A DNA stretch of 38,507 bases, from assembly GCA_946626215.1 (NCBI GenBank), contig CAMOUD010000008.1, forward strand, positions 1 through 38,507, given 5' to 3'. Shown piece by piece: positions 1 through 6,512 of the stretch (its first letter is position 1; every line of letters starts with the position of its first letter). Source of the stretch: an uncultured Lachnospiraceae bacterium. Its GTDB lineage: Bacteria; Bacillota; Clostridia; Lachnospirales; Lachnospiraceae. The notes below the pieces were generated by a model that was given only the letters and a program-made list of their open reading frames with translations, was not told the origin of the DNA and searched no databases. The translations under genes were made by a program, and so were the position numbers.

Positions 1-124
1 AGACTCCCACGGCAGAACAGCAAGCTCGTAGATTCAATCTACGAGAAGCTGACAGGCGGAACTGAGGGCGCGCCTGTACGACGCGCTGGTGGAACTGGAG
101 GACAGAAGGAACAGATACTGGTGA
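1..124 (+). pseudogene. 3' end of an upstream coding sequence, apparently frame-broken
   Basis: Frame 2 from about 53 to the TGA at 122-124 reads like genuine coding DNA: G or C dominates the third position, and the product is helical and charged, ending in ELEDRRNRYW. Upstream in the same frame there are stops at 29-31 and 50-52, whereas frame 1 is open across that stretch and encodes a plausible SKLVDSIYEKL segment. This suggests a frameshift near 50-60, or the end of a gene whose true upstream part lies outside the window. The product cannot be identified. Confidence 0.3.
25..45. repeat. perfect 10-bp inverted repeat around one base
   Basis: The arms ctcgtagatt (25-34) and aatctacgag (36-45) are exact reverse complements separated by a single C. 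A one-base loop cannot fold well as an RNA hairpin, so a dyad protein-binding site or chance within the coding remnant is more likely than a terminator. It has no tail of T residues. Confidence 0.6.
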
Positions 125-182
125 TCCGGCGCTTTCTCTGATCCGGTTTTGCGGGAAACAGCAGGATCCTGCCTCCCGGAAA

Positions 183-224
183 GCCGGAAACGCGCAGGGT
201 TTTCCGTGGAACGGCCTTTTTTTT
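183..224 (+). terminator. probable Rho-independent terminator of the upstream gene
   Basis: The arms cggaaa (185-190) and tttccg (201-206) can pair, and outer gccg/cggc segments (183-186 and 212-215) offer an alternative longer stem. A run of eight T follows at 217-224. It lies after the coding remnant ending at 124 and before the AT-rich leader of the next gene. The stem is imperfect, so confidence is moderate. Confidence 0.5.
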
Positions 225-274
225 GCAAGTCAGGCAATTTGCAGATGTATTCATGATTATTTAATGATATAGTA

Positions 275-293
275 ATAATTGTGTAACAATTAT
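275..293. promoter_or_regulatory. 19-bp palindrome in the AT-rich leader of the transglutaminase-like gene
   Basis: The arms ataattgt and acaattat are exact reverse complements around a GTA centre. The site lies 72 bases before the start at 365, in the only AT-rich stretch of this intergenic region (about 225-300), which should hold the promoter. No convincing -35/-10 pair could be picked. An operator overlapping the promoter is the simplest reading; this is inference. Confidence 0.4.
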
Positions 294-302
294 CGATTTT
301 TG

Positions 303-350
303 GCCCGGAGAGGAGATTCCGGGCGGATTCGGCAGATCCCTGCGCTGCCG
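303..350 (+). promoter_or_regulatory. two consecutive hairpins in the 5' leader
   Basis: Hairpin 1 pairs gcccgga (303-309) with tccgggc (318-324), and its loop holds a GAGGAG purine run. Hairpin 2 pairs cggcag (330-335) with ctgccg (345-350). The ribosome binding site ggagagag begins at 351, immediately after hairpin 2. Neither hairpin has a T tract. They may stabilise the transcript or control access to the ribosome binding site. Confidence 0.4.
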
Positions 351-364
351 GGAGAGAGAAATAT

Positions 365-2764
365 ATGAAAGCACTTGCCATGAGACTGACTGCCCTCTGC
401 CTGGCCGGCCTGCTTGCCCTGACGCCGGCAGTTCAGGCCTTCGCGGCCCAGGAAGATACAGAGGAAGCCGGGGAGGATATCCTGACCGGGGAAACAGAGC
501 CCGCCGGGGAACTGGACCTGGATGGGCCCCCCGAAGAAGAAGAAGACTGTTATGACGACCAGGGCCTGCTTCTGGAGGCTCTGGAAGAGGAAGAGGCCGC
601 GGCCGGAGAAACGGCCGGAGAGGTGACGGAGGAGGCTCCTGAGGCCTCTGAGGAGGCGCCTGAGGCCCTTCCGGAGGAAGAGGAGGCCCGGGAGGAAGTC
701 CCCGAAGAGGCCCCCTCCGGAGAGATCCTCCTGGAGGACGAGGTCCTGGAGGAAGCGGCCGATGAGGCCATCCTTCCCAGGCAGAACGCTTCCTCGGATG
801 AGCTCTTCGAGCTCTATTTCGCCAGAGAGATGGACCAGTCCCTGGGCATTGCCGCCAGCCTTTCCCCTGCCAGGATGCAGTCTGTATCCCTGCGGGGCCG
901 CCAGGCCCTGAATGAGACCCTGCGGGGCCTCTATGACCAGATCGCGCCGGCCATCCGGGACATCGCGGCGGGCAATGTCACCGATACCAGGATCCCCTGC
1001 TCCTTCAGCGTGACCTATACCGTGGAGGAACTTTCCGCCTATACGGACACGGACCTTTCCCAGGTGGACGCGGCCGCCGCTTCGGAGGCGTCTGCCCTGA
1101 TCAAGCAGCTGGCCGGCTACAATACGGGAAGCCTGAAGCTCCTGACCAGCGCTCTCAAGGCGGATATGCCCTACGACCTCTACTGGGCCGCCACCACCCT
1201 GAGTTTTTCCCTGGGCACGGCCAGGACCACCAGAAAGACCCAGACCGCGGACGGGGAGAGAAAGGCGGTCTCCTATACCTTTGAGATCACCGGCCCCTTC
1301 TCCCTCCAGGTATCCAAAGACTACAGGCCGGAGGGAGACCCCGGCACGGAAGAAACGGACGCGTCCGGACAGGCCGTCATCCGCTATTACAGGACCGATC
1401 CCGAAAAGACCGGGGCGGCGGCTGCCACCACGGCGGCGGCCAGGGAGATCGCGGAAAAATACGCCTCTCTTCCGGACCTGGACAAGCTCCGCGCCTATGC
1501 CGAAGAGATCGTGAACCTGGTCTCCTACAATACGGAGGTCTCCGGCTGGTCCGGCGACCAGGCGGCCACGGACTACGGCGATCCCTGGCAGCTGATCTAT
1601 GTCTTTGACGGCGACCCTGCCACCAACGTGGTCTGCGAGGGCTACGCCAAGGCCTTCAAGTACCTCTGCGACCTGTCCTCCTTTGAAGACAGCGCCCTGC
1701 AGGCGGCCACGGTCATGGGCTCGCTGAAGGGAGTCAACCACATGTGGAACCAGGTGGAGACCTCCAAAGGCAATTTCCTGGTGGACCTGACCAACGACGA
1801 CCTGGACGCCGGGGCCGGCGCTGACCTTGGCGGGCGTCTTTTCCTGGTGGGAGACCGGGACGTGACCCCGGATACGGCCTGGAAGGGCAGCCCTGACGCC
1901 GGCTATACCGTGACCACGCCGGACAAGGCCCTGGCCTACTCCTATGACGACGACTGCCGGTCCATCTATTCCGAGGCCTTCCTGACCATCGGCCCCTTCG
2001 ACCTGGTCCATGAGGATACGGACGAAGACGGCCTCTGCGACGCCTGCGGCCATGTCAGGGTGACAGGCGGGGACAAGTCCGCCTGCGCCTTCCCCTTTGA
2101 AGACACGCCCGACGCGGGCGGGGACGGCAGGGTCTCCATCCGGGACCTGGAGGGGAGGATCCTCTATCTGGGCCTGGCCGGAACGGACGCGGCCCTTTTT
2201 GACAACGAGAACTATCCCCATACCCTGTTCTGCCAGGATCTGGACGGAGAAAAGGTGACCTATCTCTTCGCCGGCTGGTATGAAGAGGCGGACGGGAACA
2301 TGGTCCCCATGACCTCTCTTCCGGACGGGACAGAGACGGCCTACGCGGCCTTCGCGGACGCGGGGATCCTGTCCGTCAGGCTCCAGCTCATATACGGGGC
2401 GGACCTGACCAGCGAGAAGACCAGCATCCGGTTCCTGTCCACGGTGGACTCCCTCCACTATCAGGCGGCCGGCTTTGCCTTCACCATTGACAGGGACGGA
2501 GAGGTGACGGAAAAGGACGCGAGCTCGGCCACCGTATACGCCTCTCTCCAGGGAAGGACGGATGAAGGGAAGAAGACCTACGCGCCTGACCTCTTCAGTC
2601 CTGCCTCGGCCTATTTCTTTGCCTTTGTCCTCAGGGACATCCCGGAGGAAGACTACAACACATCCGTCACCGTGGTCCCCTACTGGGTAACGGAGGACGG
2701 GACCAGGGTCGAGGGCGCTTCCAGGACCCTGACGCCGGCCGAATTTCTGGCCCGGAATGACTGA
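365..2764 (+). CDS. secreted protein with acidic stalk and transglutaminase-like domain
   Basis: This 799-residue exported protein has a signal peptide at about 1-28 (basic start, hydrophobic core, ending AFAA). A Glu/Pro/Ala-rich low-complexity stalk follows at about 29-135, then a helical region. The transglutaminase-like core has a Cys-His-Asp triad visible as Cys424 (VCEGYA), His459 (NHMWN) and Asp474 (VDLTND). In this fold the triad serves peptide or isopeptide cleavage or transfer; Clostridial surface versions are mostly of unknown substrate. A calcium-loop-like motif (DTDEDGLCDACG) follows at about 557-568, and beta-rich domains lie at the C-terminus. No LPXTG anchor is visible. The start is set by ggagagag at 351-358. 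Only 12 bases separate it from the PqqD-like gene, so it is probably the first gene of that operon. The acidic stalk recurs in three other secreted proteins of this window. Confidence 0.85.
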   Translation: MKALAMRLTALCLAGLLALTPAVQAFAAQEDTEEAGEDILTGETEPAGELDLDGPPEEEEDCYDDQGLLLEALEEEEAAAGETAGEVTEEAPEASEEAPEALPEEEEAREEVPEEAPSGEILLEDEVLEEAADEAILPRQNASSDELFELYFAREMDQSLGIAASLSPARMQSVSLRGRQALNETLRGLYDQIAPAIRDIAAGNVTDTRIPCSFSVTYTVEELSAYTDTDLSQVDAAAASEASALIKQLAGYNTGSLKLLTSALKADMPYDLYWAATTLSFSLGTARTTRKTQTADGERKAVSYTFEITGPFSLQVSKDYRPEGDPGTEETDASGQAVIRYYRTDPEKTGAAAATTAAAREIAEKYASLPDLDKLRAYAEEIVNLVSYNTEVSGWSGDQAATDYGDPWQLIYVFDGDPATNVVCEGYAKAFKYLCDLSSFEDSALQAATVMGSLKGVNHMWNQVETSKGNFLVDLTNDDLDAGAGADLGGRLFLVGDRDVTPDTAWKGSPDAGYTVTTPDKALAYSYDDDCRSIYSEAFLTIGPFDLVHEDTDEDGLCDACGHVRVTGGDKSACAFPFEDTPDAGGDGRVSIRDLEGRILYLGLAGTDAALFDNENYPHTLFCQDLDGEKVTYLFAGWYEEADGNMVPMTSLPDGTETAYAAFADAGILSVRLQLIYGADLTSEKTSIRFLSTVDSLHYQAAGFAFTIDRDGEVTEKDASSATVYASLQGRTDEGKKTYAPDLFSPASAYFFAFVLRDIPEEDYNTSVTVVPYWVTEDGTRVEGASRTLTPAEFLARND

Positions 2765-2776
2765 GCGGGAGCGGAG

Positions 2777-3049
2777 ATGAAACTGAAATATACATTTGTC
2801 CTCCAGCGGGTGGGAAAGGATACCATCGCGGCGGCAGTGGGAGAGGACGCCGGGGCCTACCCCAGCGTCATCAGACTGAACGCCACCGGGGCCAGGATCT
2901 TTGCCCTGGCTATGGAGGGCATGGACAAGGAAGAGATCGCCCGGGCCCTGGCCCGGGAGTACGGGATCAGCGAAAAGGAGGCCCTGGAGGCCGCGGACCG
3001 GTTCGAAGAGAGGATGCGGCAGGCGGGGATCCTGGAGGAAGAAGGATGA
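2777..3049 (+). CDS. PqqD-family protein (peptide-recognition domain)
   Basis: This 90-residue protein has the PqqD pattern: a beta-rich N-terminus, a RLNATGARIFAL segment matching the family 'LN.tg..iw.l' core, and a helical C-terminal half with an EEIARALAREYGIS-type winged-helix motif. PqqD domains bind the leader of a ribosomally made peptide and present it to modifying enzymes; they are known from PQQ, lasso-peptide and sactipeptide pathways. The start follows a GGGAG site at 2767-2771. The stop overlaps the start of a tiny gene (ATGA at 3046-3049), which indicates translational coupling. No radical SAM or cyclase gene adjoins it, so the modification is unknown. Confidence 0.85.
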   Translation: MKLKYTFVLQRVGKDTIAAAVGEDAGAYPSVIRLNATGARIFALAMEGMDKEEIARALAREYGISEKEALEAADRFEERMRQAGILEEEG

Positions 3050-3201
3050 TGGAAGAAAAGAAGAAAAAAGGACCCGGCGTTCCCTTTCCCGGCCTGTTCG
3101 AGGAGCCTGTTCTCCAGGTCGTGGAACTGGAAGTGGTGGATACCCTGACGGCGAGCCCTGAGGAAACAGACGGATATGACTGGGGAAAGATCGTTGGATA
3201 A
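3046..3201 (+). CDS. small peptide, candidate modified-peptide precursor
   Basis: This is a 51-residue reading frame (50 if ATG 3049 is used) lying entirely between the PqqD-like gene and the HPrK-like gene and overlapping both. A GGAGG site at 3034-3038 sits 7 bases before ATG 3046. The product starts with a Lys-rich run, continues through PFPGLFEEPVLQVVELEVVD and TLTASPEE, and ends DWGKIVG. From memory, EEPxLxVVELEVxDTLTxS resembles the conserved N-terminal part of small Clostridial peptides encoded beside PqqD/kinase genes, with a variable Asp/Gly/Trp tail. It has no Cys and no signal peptide. A precursor role is inferred from size, position and pattern; a short non-precursor protein remains possible. 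Confidence 0.6.
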   Translation: MMEEKKKKGPGVPFPGLFEEPVLQVVELEVVDTLTASPEETDGYDWGKIVG

Positions 3202-3946
3202 GACTGAGCAGGAGAGCTTCCTGGTCAGGATCGCCGGCGTGACCCTCCTGGTCCGGCCGGCCTGTCCGGGCCTTCGTCCCTATTTCCGGGACTTTGAGAC
3301 AGAAGAAGGCGAGCCTGCCTTTACGGCCGCTTCCGTGCCGGAAAGGCTGCGGAGGCTGGAAAAGAGCATCCGGCAGGCGGGAGACCCCCTGCCCTCTCCC
3401 AGGCAGATGGAGCTCCTGGGCCTCCATGAGTCCATCACGGAGGGGCTGCTGGCCAGGGACATCCTTCTGATGCACGGGTCCGCCCTGGCCGTGGACGGCA
3501 GGGCCTGTATCTTTTCGGCCCCTTCCGGGACCGGCAAGTCTACCCACGCCCGCCTGGTCCGGGAGCTTCTGGGAGACCGGGTCCTGATGATCAATGACGA
3601 CAAGCCCTATCTGCGCTTTGATCCGGAGGAGATCATGGTCTGCGGCAGCCCCTGGATGGGCAAGCACCGGCTGGGAGCCCCTGTGGAAAGGCCCCTGACC
3701 GGCCTGGTCTTCCTGACCCGGGGAAAGACCGACTCCATCCGGCCCCTGGAGCCCCAGGAGGAGCTGCCCCTTCTCCTGACCCAGCTCTACCGGCCCCGGG
3801 AGGCGGAGCTCATGCAGAGGAGCCTGGTCCTGATCGACCGGTTGGTCCGGGAGATCCCCATGTACCGGATGGCCTGCACCATGGAGCCTGACGCCCCCCG
3901 CCTGTCCATGGAGACCCTCTTCGGGCCGGGGACCTGTCCTTCGTGA
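3176..3946 (+). CDS. HPr-kinase/PEP-carboxykinase-like P-loop ATPase of a peptide cassette
   Basis: This 256-residue cytoplasmic protein has a Walker A loop SAPSGTGKSTHARL at about 116-129 (after MHGSALAVDG), an acidic NDDKP motif at about 141-145 and a GSPWMGKHR segment at about 160-168. These are the HPr-kinase-like signatures found in stand-alone kinases of lasso and other PqqD-linked peptide clusters. It lacks the N-terminal domain of true HprK, so it is unlikely to phosphorylate HPr. It overlaps the 51-residue peptide gene by 26 bases. The ATG at 3176 has only a distant TGAGGA (3159-3164), and TTG 3194 after GGGGAAAG is an alternative start. A role in phosphorylating the peptide is inferred from context. 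Confidence 0.8.
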   Translation: MTGERSLDKTEQESFLVRIAGVTLLVRPACPGLRPYFRDFETEEGEPAFTAASVPERLRRLEKSIRQAGDPLPSPRQMELLGLHESITEGLLARDILLMHGSALAVDGRACIFSAPSGTGKSTHARLVRELLGDRVLMINDDKPYLRFDPEEIMVCGSPWMGKHRLGAPVERPLTGLVFLTRGKTDSIRPLEPQEELPLLLTQLYRPREAELMQRSLVLIDRLVREIPMYRMACTMEPDAPRLSMETLFGPGTCPS

Positions 3947-3954
3947 AATCGCTT

Positions 3955-3983
3955 TTGCCAAGCCGGCGGCGATACAGTATACT
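3955..3983 (+). promoter_or_regulatory. sigma-70-type promoter of the flavodiiron gene
   Basis: TTGCCA (3955-3960), a 17-base spacer and TATACT (3978-3983) make a near-consensus housekeeping promoter just after the stop of the HPrK-like gene. It separates the flavodiiron gene transcriptionally from the peptide cassette and places the transcript start near 3990. Confidence 0.75.
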
Positions 3984-4038
3984 GGATATGGTTCCAATAC
4001 AGACAGAAGACTTCTGCCGTGAAAAAAAGGAGGATATT

Positions 4039-5241
4039 ATGCACTGCGTCCGTAAAGTGACCGATGATCTCTACTGGATCGGCGGCAATGACCACCGCCT
4101 GGCCCTTTTTGAAAACGTCCATCCCATCCCGGAGGGCGTTTCCTATAATTCCTACCTGCTCCTGGATGAGAAGACCGTCCTTTTTGATACCGCGGACTGG
4201 GATGTCTGCCGGCAGTTCCTGGAGAACCTGGAATATGTCCTGGACGGCCGTCCTCTGGACTATATCATCGTCAACCACATGGAGCCTGACCACGCCGCTT
4301 CCCTGGCCGAGGTGACCCTCCGCCACCCTGAGGCGGTCCTGATCTCCACGGCCAAGGCCTTCACCATGATGGGCCAGTTCGGCTTTGCCATGGAGAACAA
4401 GAGGGAGACGGTCAAGGAAAAGGATACGCGGTGCTTCGGAAAGCACACCGTGACCTTCATCATGGCCCCCATGGTCCACTGGCCCGAGGTCATGTTCACC
4501 TTTGATACCACCGACGGCATCCTCTTCTCCGCCGACGCCTTCGGTACCTTCGGCGCCCTGGACGGCCGCCTCTTCAACGACGAGGTCGACTTCGAGCGCG
4601 ACTGGCTGGTGCCTGCCAGAAGGTACTACACCAACATCGTGGGCAAGTACGGCCGTCAGGTCCAGGCGGTCCTGAAAAAGGCCGGCGGCCTGGATATCAG
4701 AATGATCTGCCCCCTTCACGGCCCCGTCTGGAGGACCGATCTGGGCTGGTTCATCGACAAGCATGTCAAGTGGGCGACCTGCACCCCTGAGGAAAAGGGC
4801 GTCGTGATCGTCTACGGGTCCATGTACGGCAACACGGAAGCGGCGGCCCAGAAGCTGGCGGCCCTCCTGTGCGAAAAGGGCATGACCAATGTCAGGGTCT
4901 ATGACGTTTCCGAGACCCATGTCTCCTACCTGATCGCCGAGGCCTTCCGCTTCAGCCATCTGGTCCTGGCCTCCGTGACCTACAACCTGGGCATCTTCCC
5001 GCCCATGAAGGACTTCATCCACGACATGCAGGCCCTGGAGTTCAAGGGCAGGACCGTAGGCCTTGTGGAGAACGGGACCTGGGCCATCAAGTCCGGCGCC
5101 CTCATGAAGGAAGAGCTGGAGAAGATGAAGGATATGACCATCCTGGACGGCCCTGTGACCGTGACCTCTTCCGTGAACGACGCTTCCGCCGCGGGCCTGG
5201 AGGCCCTGGCAGAGAGCCTGATCGCGTCCATGGGGGACTGA
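4039..5241 (+). CDS. fprA: flavodiiron protein (A-type flavoprotein)
   Basis: This 400-residue soluble enzyme reduces O2 to water and/or NO to N2O and protects anaerobes. The N-terminal metallo-beta-lactamase domain carries every di-iron ligand: His80, Glu82, Asp84 and His85 (NHMEPDHAAS), His147 (MVHWPE), Asp166 (SADAFG) and His227 (CPLHGPVW). The C-terminal flavodoxin domain has the FMN loop YGSMYGNTE at 259-267. There is no C-terminal rubredoxin or reductase extension, so electrons must come from separate partners. The frame stays open upstream to 3943, but AAGGAGG at 4027-4033 and the promoter at 3955-3983 fix the start at 4039. It is monocistronic, ending at the terminator 5269-5294. Confidence 0.96.
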   Translation: MHCVRKVTDDLYWIGGNDHRLALFENVHPIPEGVSYNSYLLLDEKTVLFDTADWDVCRQFLENLEYVLDGRPLDYIIVNHMEPDHAASLAEVTLRHPEAVLISTAKAFTMMGQFGFAMENKRETVKEKDTRCFGKHTVTFIMAPMVHWPEVMFTFDTTDGILFSADAFGTFGALDGRLFNDEVDFERDWLVPARRYYTNIVGKYGRQVQAVLKKAGGLDIRMICPLHGPVWRTDLGWFIDKHVKWATCTPEEKGVVIVYGSMYGNTEAAAQKLAALLCEKGMTNVRVYDVSETHVSYLIAEAFRFSHLVLASVTYNLGIFPPMKDFIHDMQALEFKGRTVGLVENGTWAIKSGALMKEELEKMKDMTILDGPVTVTSSVNDASAAGLEALAESLIASMGD

Positions 5242-5268
5242 GCATCGTCTGAACCATGCCAATGGAAG

Positions 5269-5294
5269 GCGGCACCCTCCGGGTGCCGCTTTTT
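5269..5294 (+). terminator. Rho-independent terminator after fprA
   Basis: A perfect 9-bp stem, gcggcaccc (5269-5277) with gggtgccgc (5281-5289), a three-base loop and five T residues (5290-5294). Confidence 0.92.
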
Positions 5295-5329
5295 CCAATC
5301 CATCTGTGCCCTTTTAGTGTCAGAGCTGA

Positions 5330-5338
5330 TGCTATCAT
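5330..5338 (+). promoter_or_regulatory. candidate extended -10 promoter for the Cna-B protein gene
   Basis: TGC followed by TATCAT (5330-5338) forms an extended -10 element 78 bases before the start at 5416. No good -35 box is visible upstream. It lies between the fprA terminator and the surface-protein gene, where a promoter is needed. Confidence 0.4.
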
Positions 5339-5415
5339 GGCTCCGAATCATCACTATGGGCCTCTGTCGGCTTCTGAAAGCCTTTTCCGGCCCTGAAGAA
5401 ATGTGAGGAATGAGC

Positions 5416-6375
5416 ATGATGAGAAGAGCACAGAATCGTTTTGGAAGGATCAGAACCCTGGTCCTGGCCCTTTTCCTGGTCCTGGGCCTCCTGACCGGAC
5501 CCTGCAGGGCCATGGCCTATGGGGAAGTGGAAACAGACAAAAAGGCGCAGCTGACCCTGAATTACGAGGTCCCCGGAGCCGAGTTCCGCCTTTACAAGGT
5601 CATGTCCATCGCTTCCAACGGGGAGCTGACGGTCCTTGAGCCCTATGCCAGCCAGGATGTGGTCCTGGAAGGCCTGGACGAGAAGGGCTGGAGCGACGCT
5701 GCCGGCACCTTGTACGCCATGCTGCCCCAGATGGGCGCGGAGGCGGACTATACCGGTGTGACGGACCAGGAGGGAAAGGCTGTCCTGACAGATCTGGAGG
5801 TCGGCCTCTACCTGGTGGCCGGCGAAGAGATGACTGTGGGCAGCACGACCTACCTGCCGGCTCCCTTCTTTACCTGCCTGCCCGGCAGTGAGGACGGAGA
5901 CACATGGATCTATGAGGTGACTGCGGACGTCAAATATGTCAAATGGGACGTTCCGCCGGAGGAGAGAGAATTCTCCGTCTGCAAGAAGTGGAAGAACGAT
6001 TCCGCTTCCTCCAGACCGGTCTCTGTGGATGTGGAGATCTACAGGGACGGGGTCCTGAAGGAGACCGTCACCCTGAATAAGGACAACAACTGGCGCTACA
6101 GCTGGAAGGCTGAGAATGACGGCGCTGCCTGGACGGCGGCTGAGAAGAAGGTCCCGGCCGGCTATAAGGTGACCATCGCCCCCTGGAATGAAAAGGACGG
6201 GATCGTGATCACCAATACCAGGAATACCACACCTCCCGGACCCGGCAGGCGGGTACCGCCCGGCAAGACCAGGACCGGCGACAGCGCGTCCATCCTGCTG
6301 CCCCTTCTGGGCCTGGCCTGCGGAGGCATCGGCCTGATCCTCCTCGGAATGAAGCTGAGGAGCAGCAGAAAATAA
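5416..6375 (+). CDS. pilin-like surface protein with Cna-B domain and atypical sorting signal
   Basis: This is a 319-residue exported protein. A signal peptide covers about 1-35 (basic start, LVLALFLVLGLL core). A pilin/SpaA-like beta domain follows (about 40-180; YEVPGAEFRLYKV, and GKAVLTDLEVGLYLV typical of Cna-B-like folds). A clear Cna-B domain spans about 190-275 (EFSVCKKWKND through VPAGYKV to ITNT). The C-terminus has a wall-anchoring layout: a Pro-rich spacer, TRTGD, a hydrophobic helix (about 293-314) and a basic tail KLRSSRK. The usual LPXTG is replaced by KTRTGD. A start at ATG 5410 would sit on the GAGGAA site (5405-5410), so 5416 or 5419 is preferred. A sortase homologue follows, but it lacks catalytic residues. 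Confidence 0.85.
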   Translation: MMRRAQNRFGRIRTLVLALFLVLGLLTGPCRAMAYGEVETDKKAQLTLNYEVPGAEFRLYKVMSIASNGELTVLEPYASQDVVLEGLDEKGWSDAAGTLYAMLPQMGAEADYTGVTDQEGKAVLTDLEVGLYLVAGEEMTVGSTTYLPAPFFTCLPGSEDGDTWIYEVTADVKYVKWDVPPEEREFSVCKKWKNDSASSRPVSVDVEIYRDGVLKETVTLNKDNNWRYSWKAENDGAAWTAAEKKVPAGYKVTIAPWNEKDGIVITNTRNTTPPGPGRRVPPGKTRTGDSASILLPLLGLACGGIGLILLGMKLRSSRK

Positions 6376-6406
6376 GAAATACGGGCGCCGCGGGATGCGG
6401 GCGTCA

Positions 6407-6437
6407 GGGGGAGACCGGAGGGCCTCCCCCTTTTTTT
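6407..6437 (+). terminator. Rho-independent terminator after the Cna-B gene
   Basis: gggggag (6407-6413) pairs with ctccccc (6424-6430), followed by seven T (6431-6437). It lies between the surface-protein gene and the sortase homologue, so the latter depends on read-through or on an unseen promoter. Confidence 0.85.
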
Positions 6438-6512
6438 CCTGTTCATGCCGGTTCCCCGGCCCGGCAGCGGGAAGGCGCCGGGGCGGCTTTGACAGAAAGA
6501 GAGAGGTAGACG

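Noticed and set aside
551-790. GAGGAG/GAAGAA-rich stretch as a simple tandem repeat
   Set aside because: No fixed repeat unit is maintained; it is a low-complexity acidic protein stalk with mixed codons. The same holds at 23280-23540 and 30620-31010.
290-3997. A 1235-residue open frame on the minus strand opposite the transglutaminase cassette
   Set aside because: GC-rich codon structure leaves antisense frames open. It is Gly/Pro/Arg-rich without domains, and the + strand genes explain the region fully. The same applies to the other long antisense frames opposite 3943-5298, 10289-12448, 15524-16435, 17131-20002, 20618-21952, 26753-32665 and 35738-37699.
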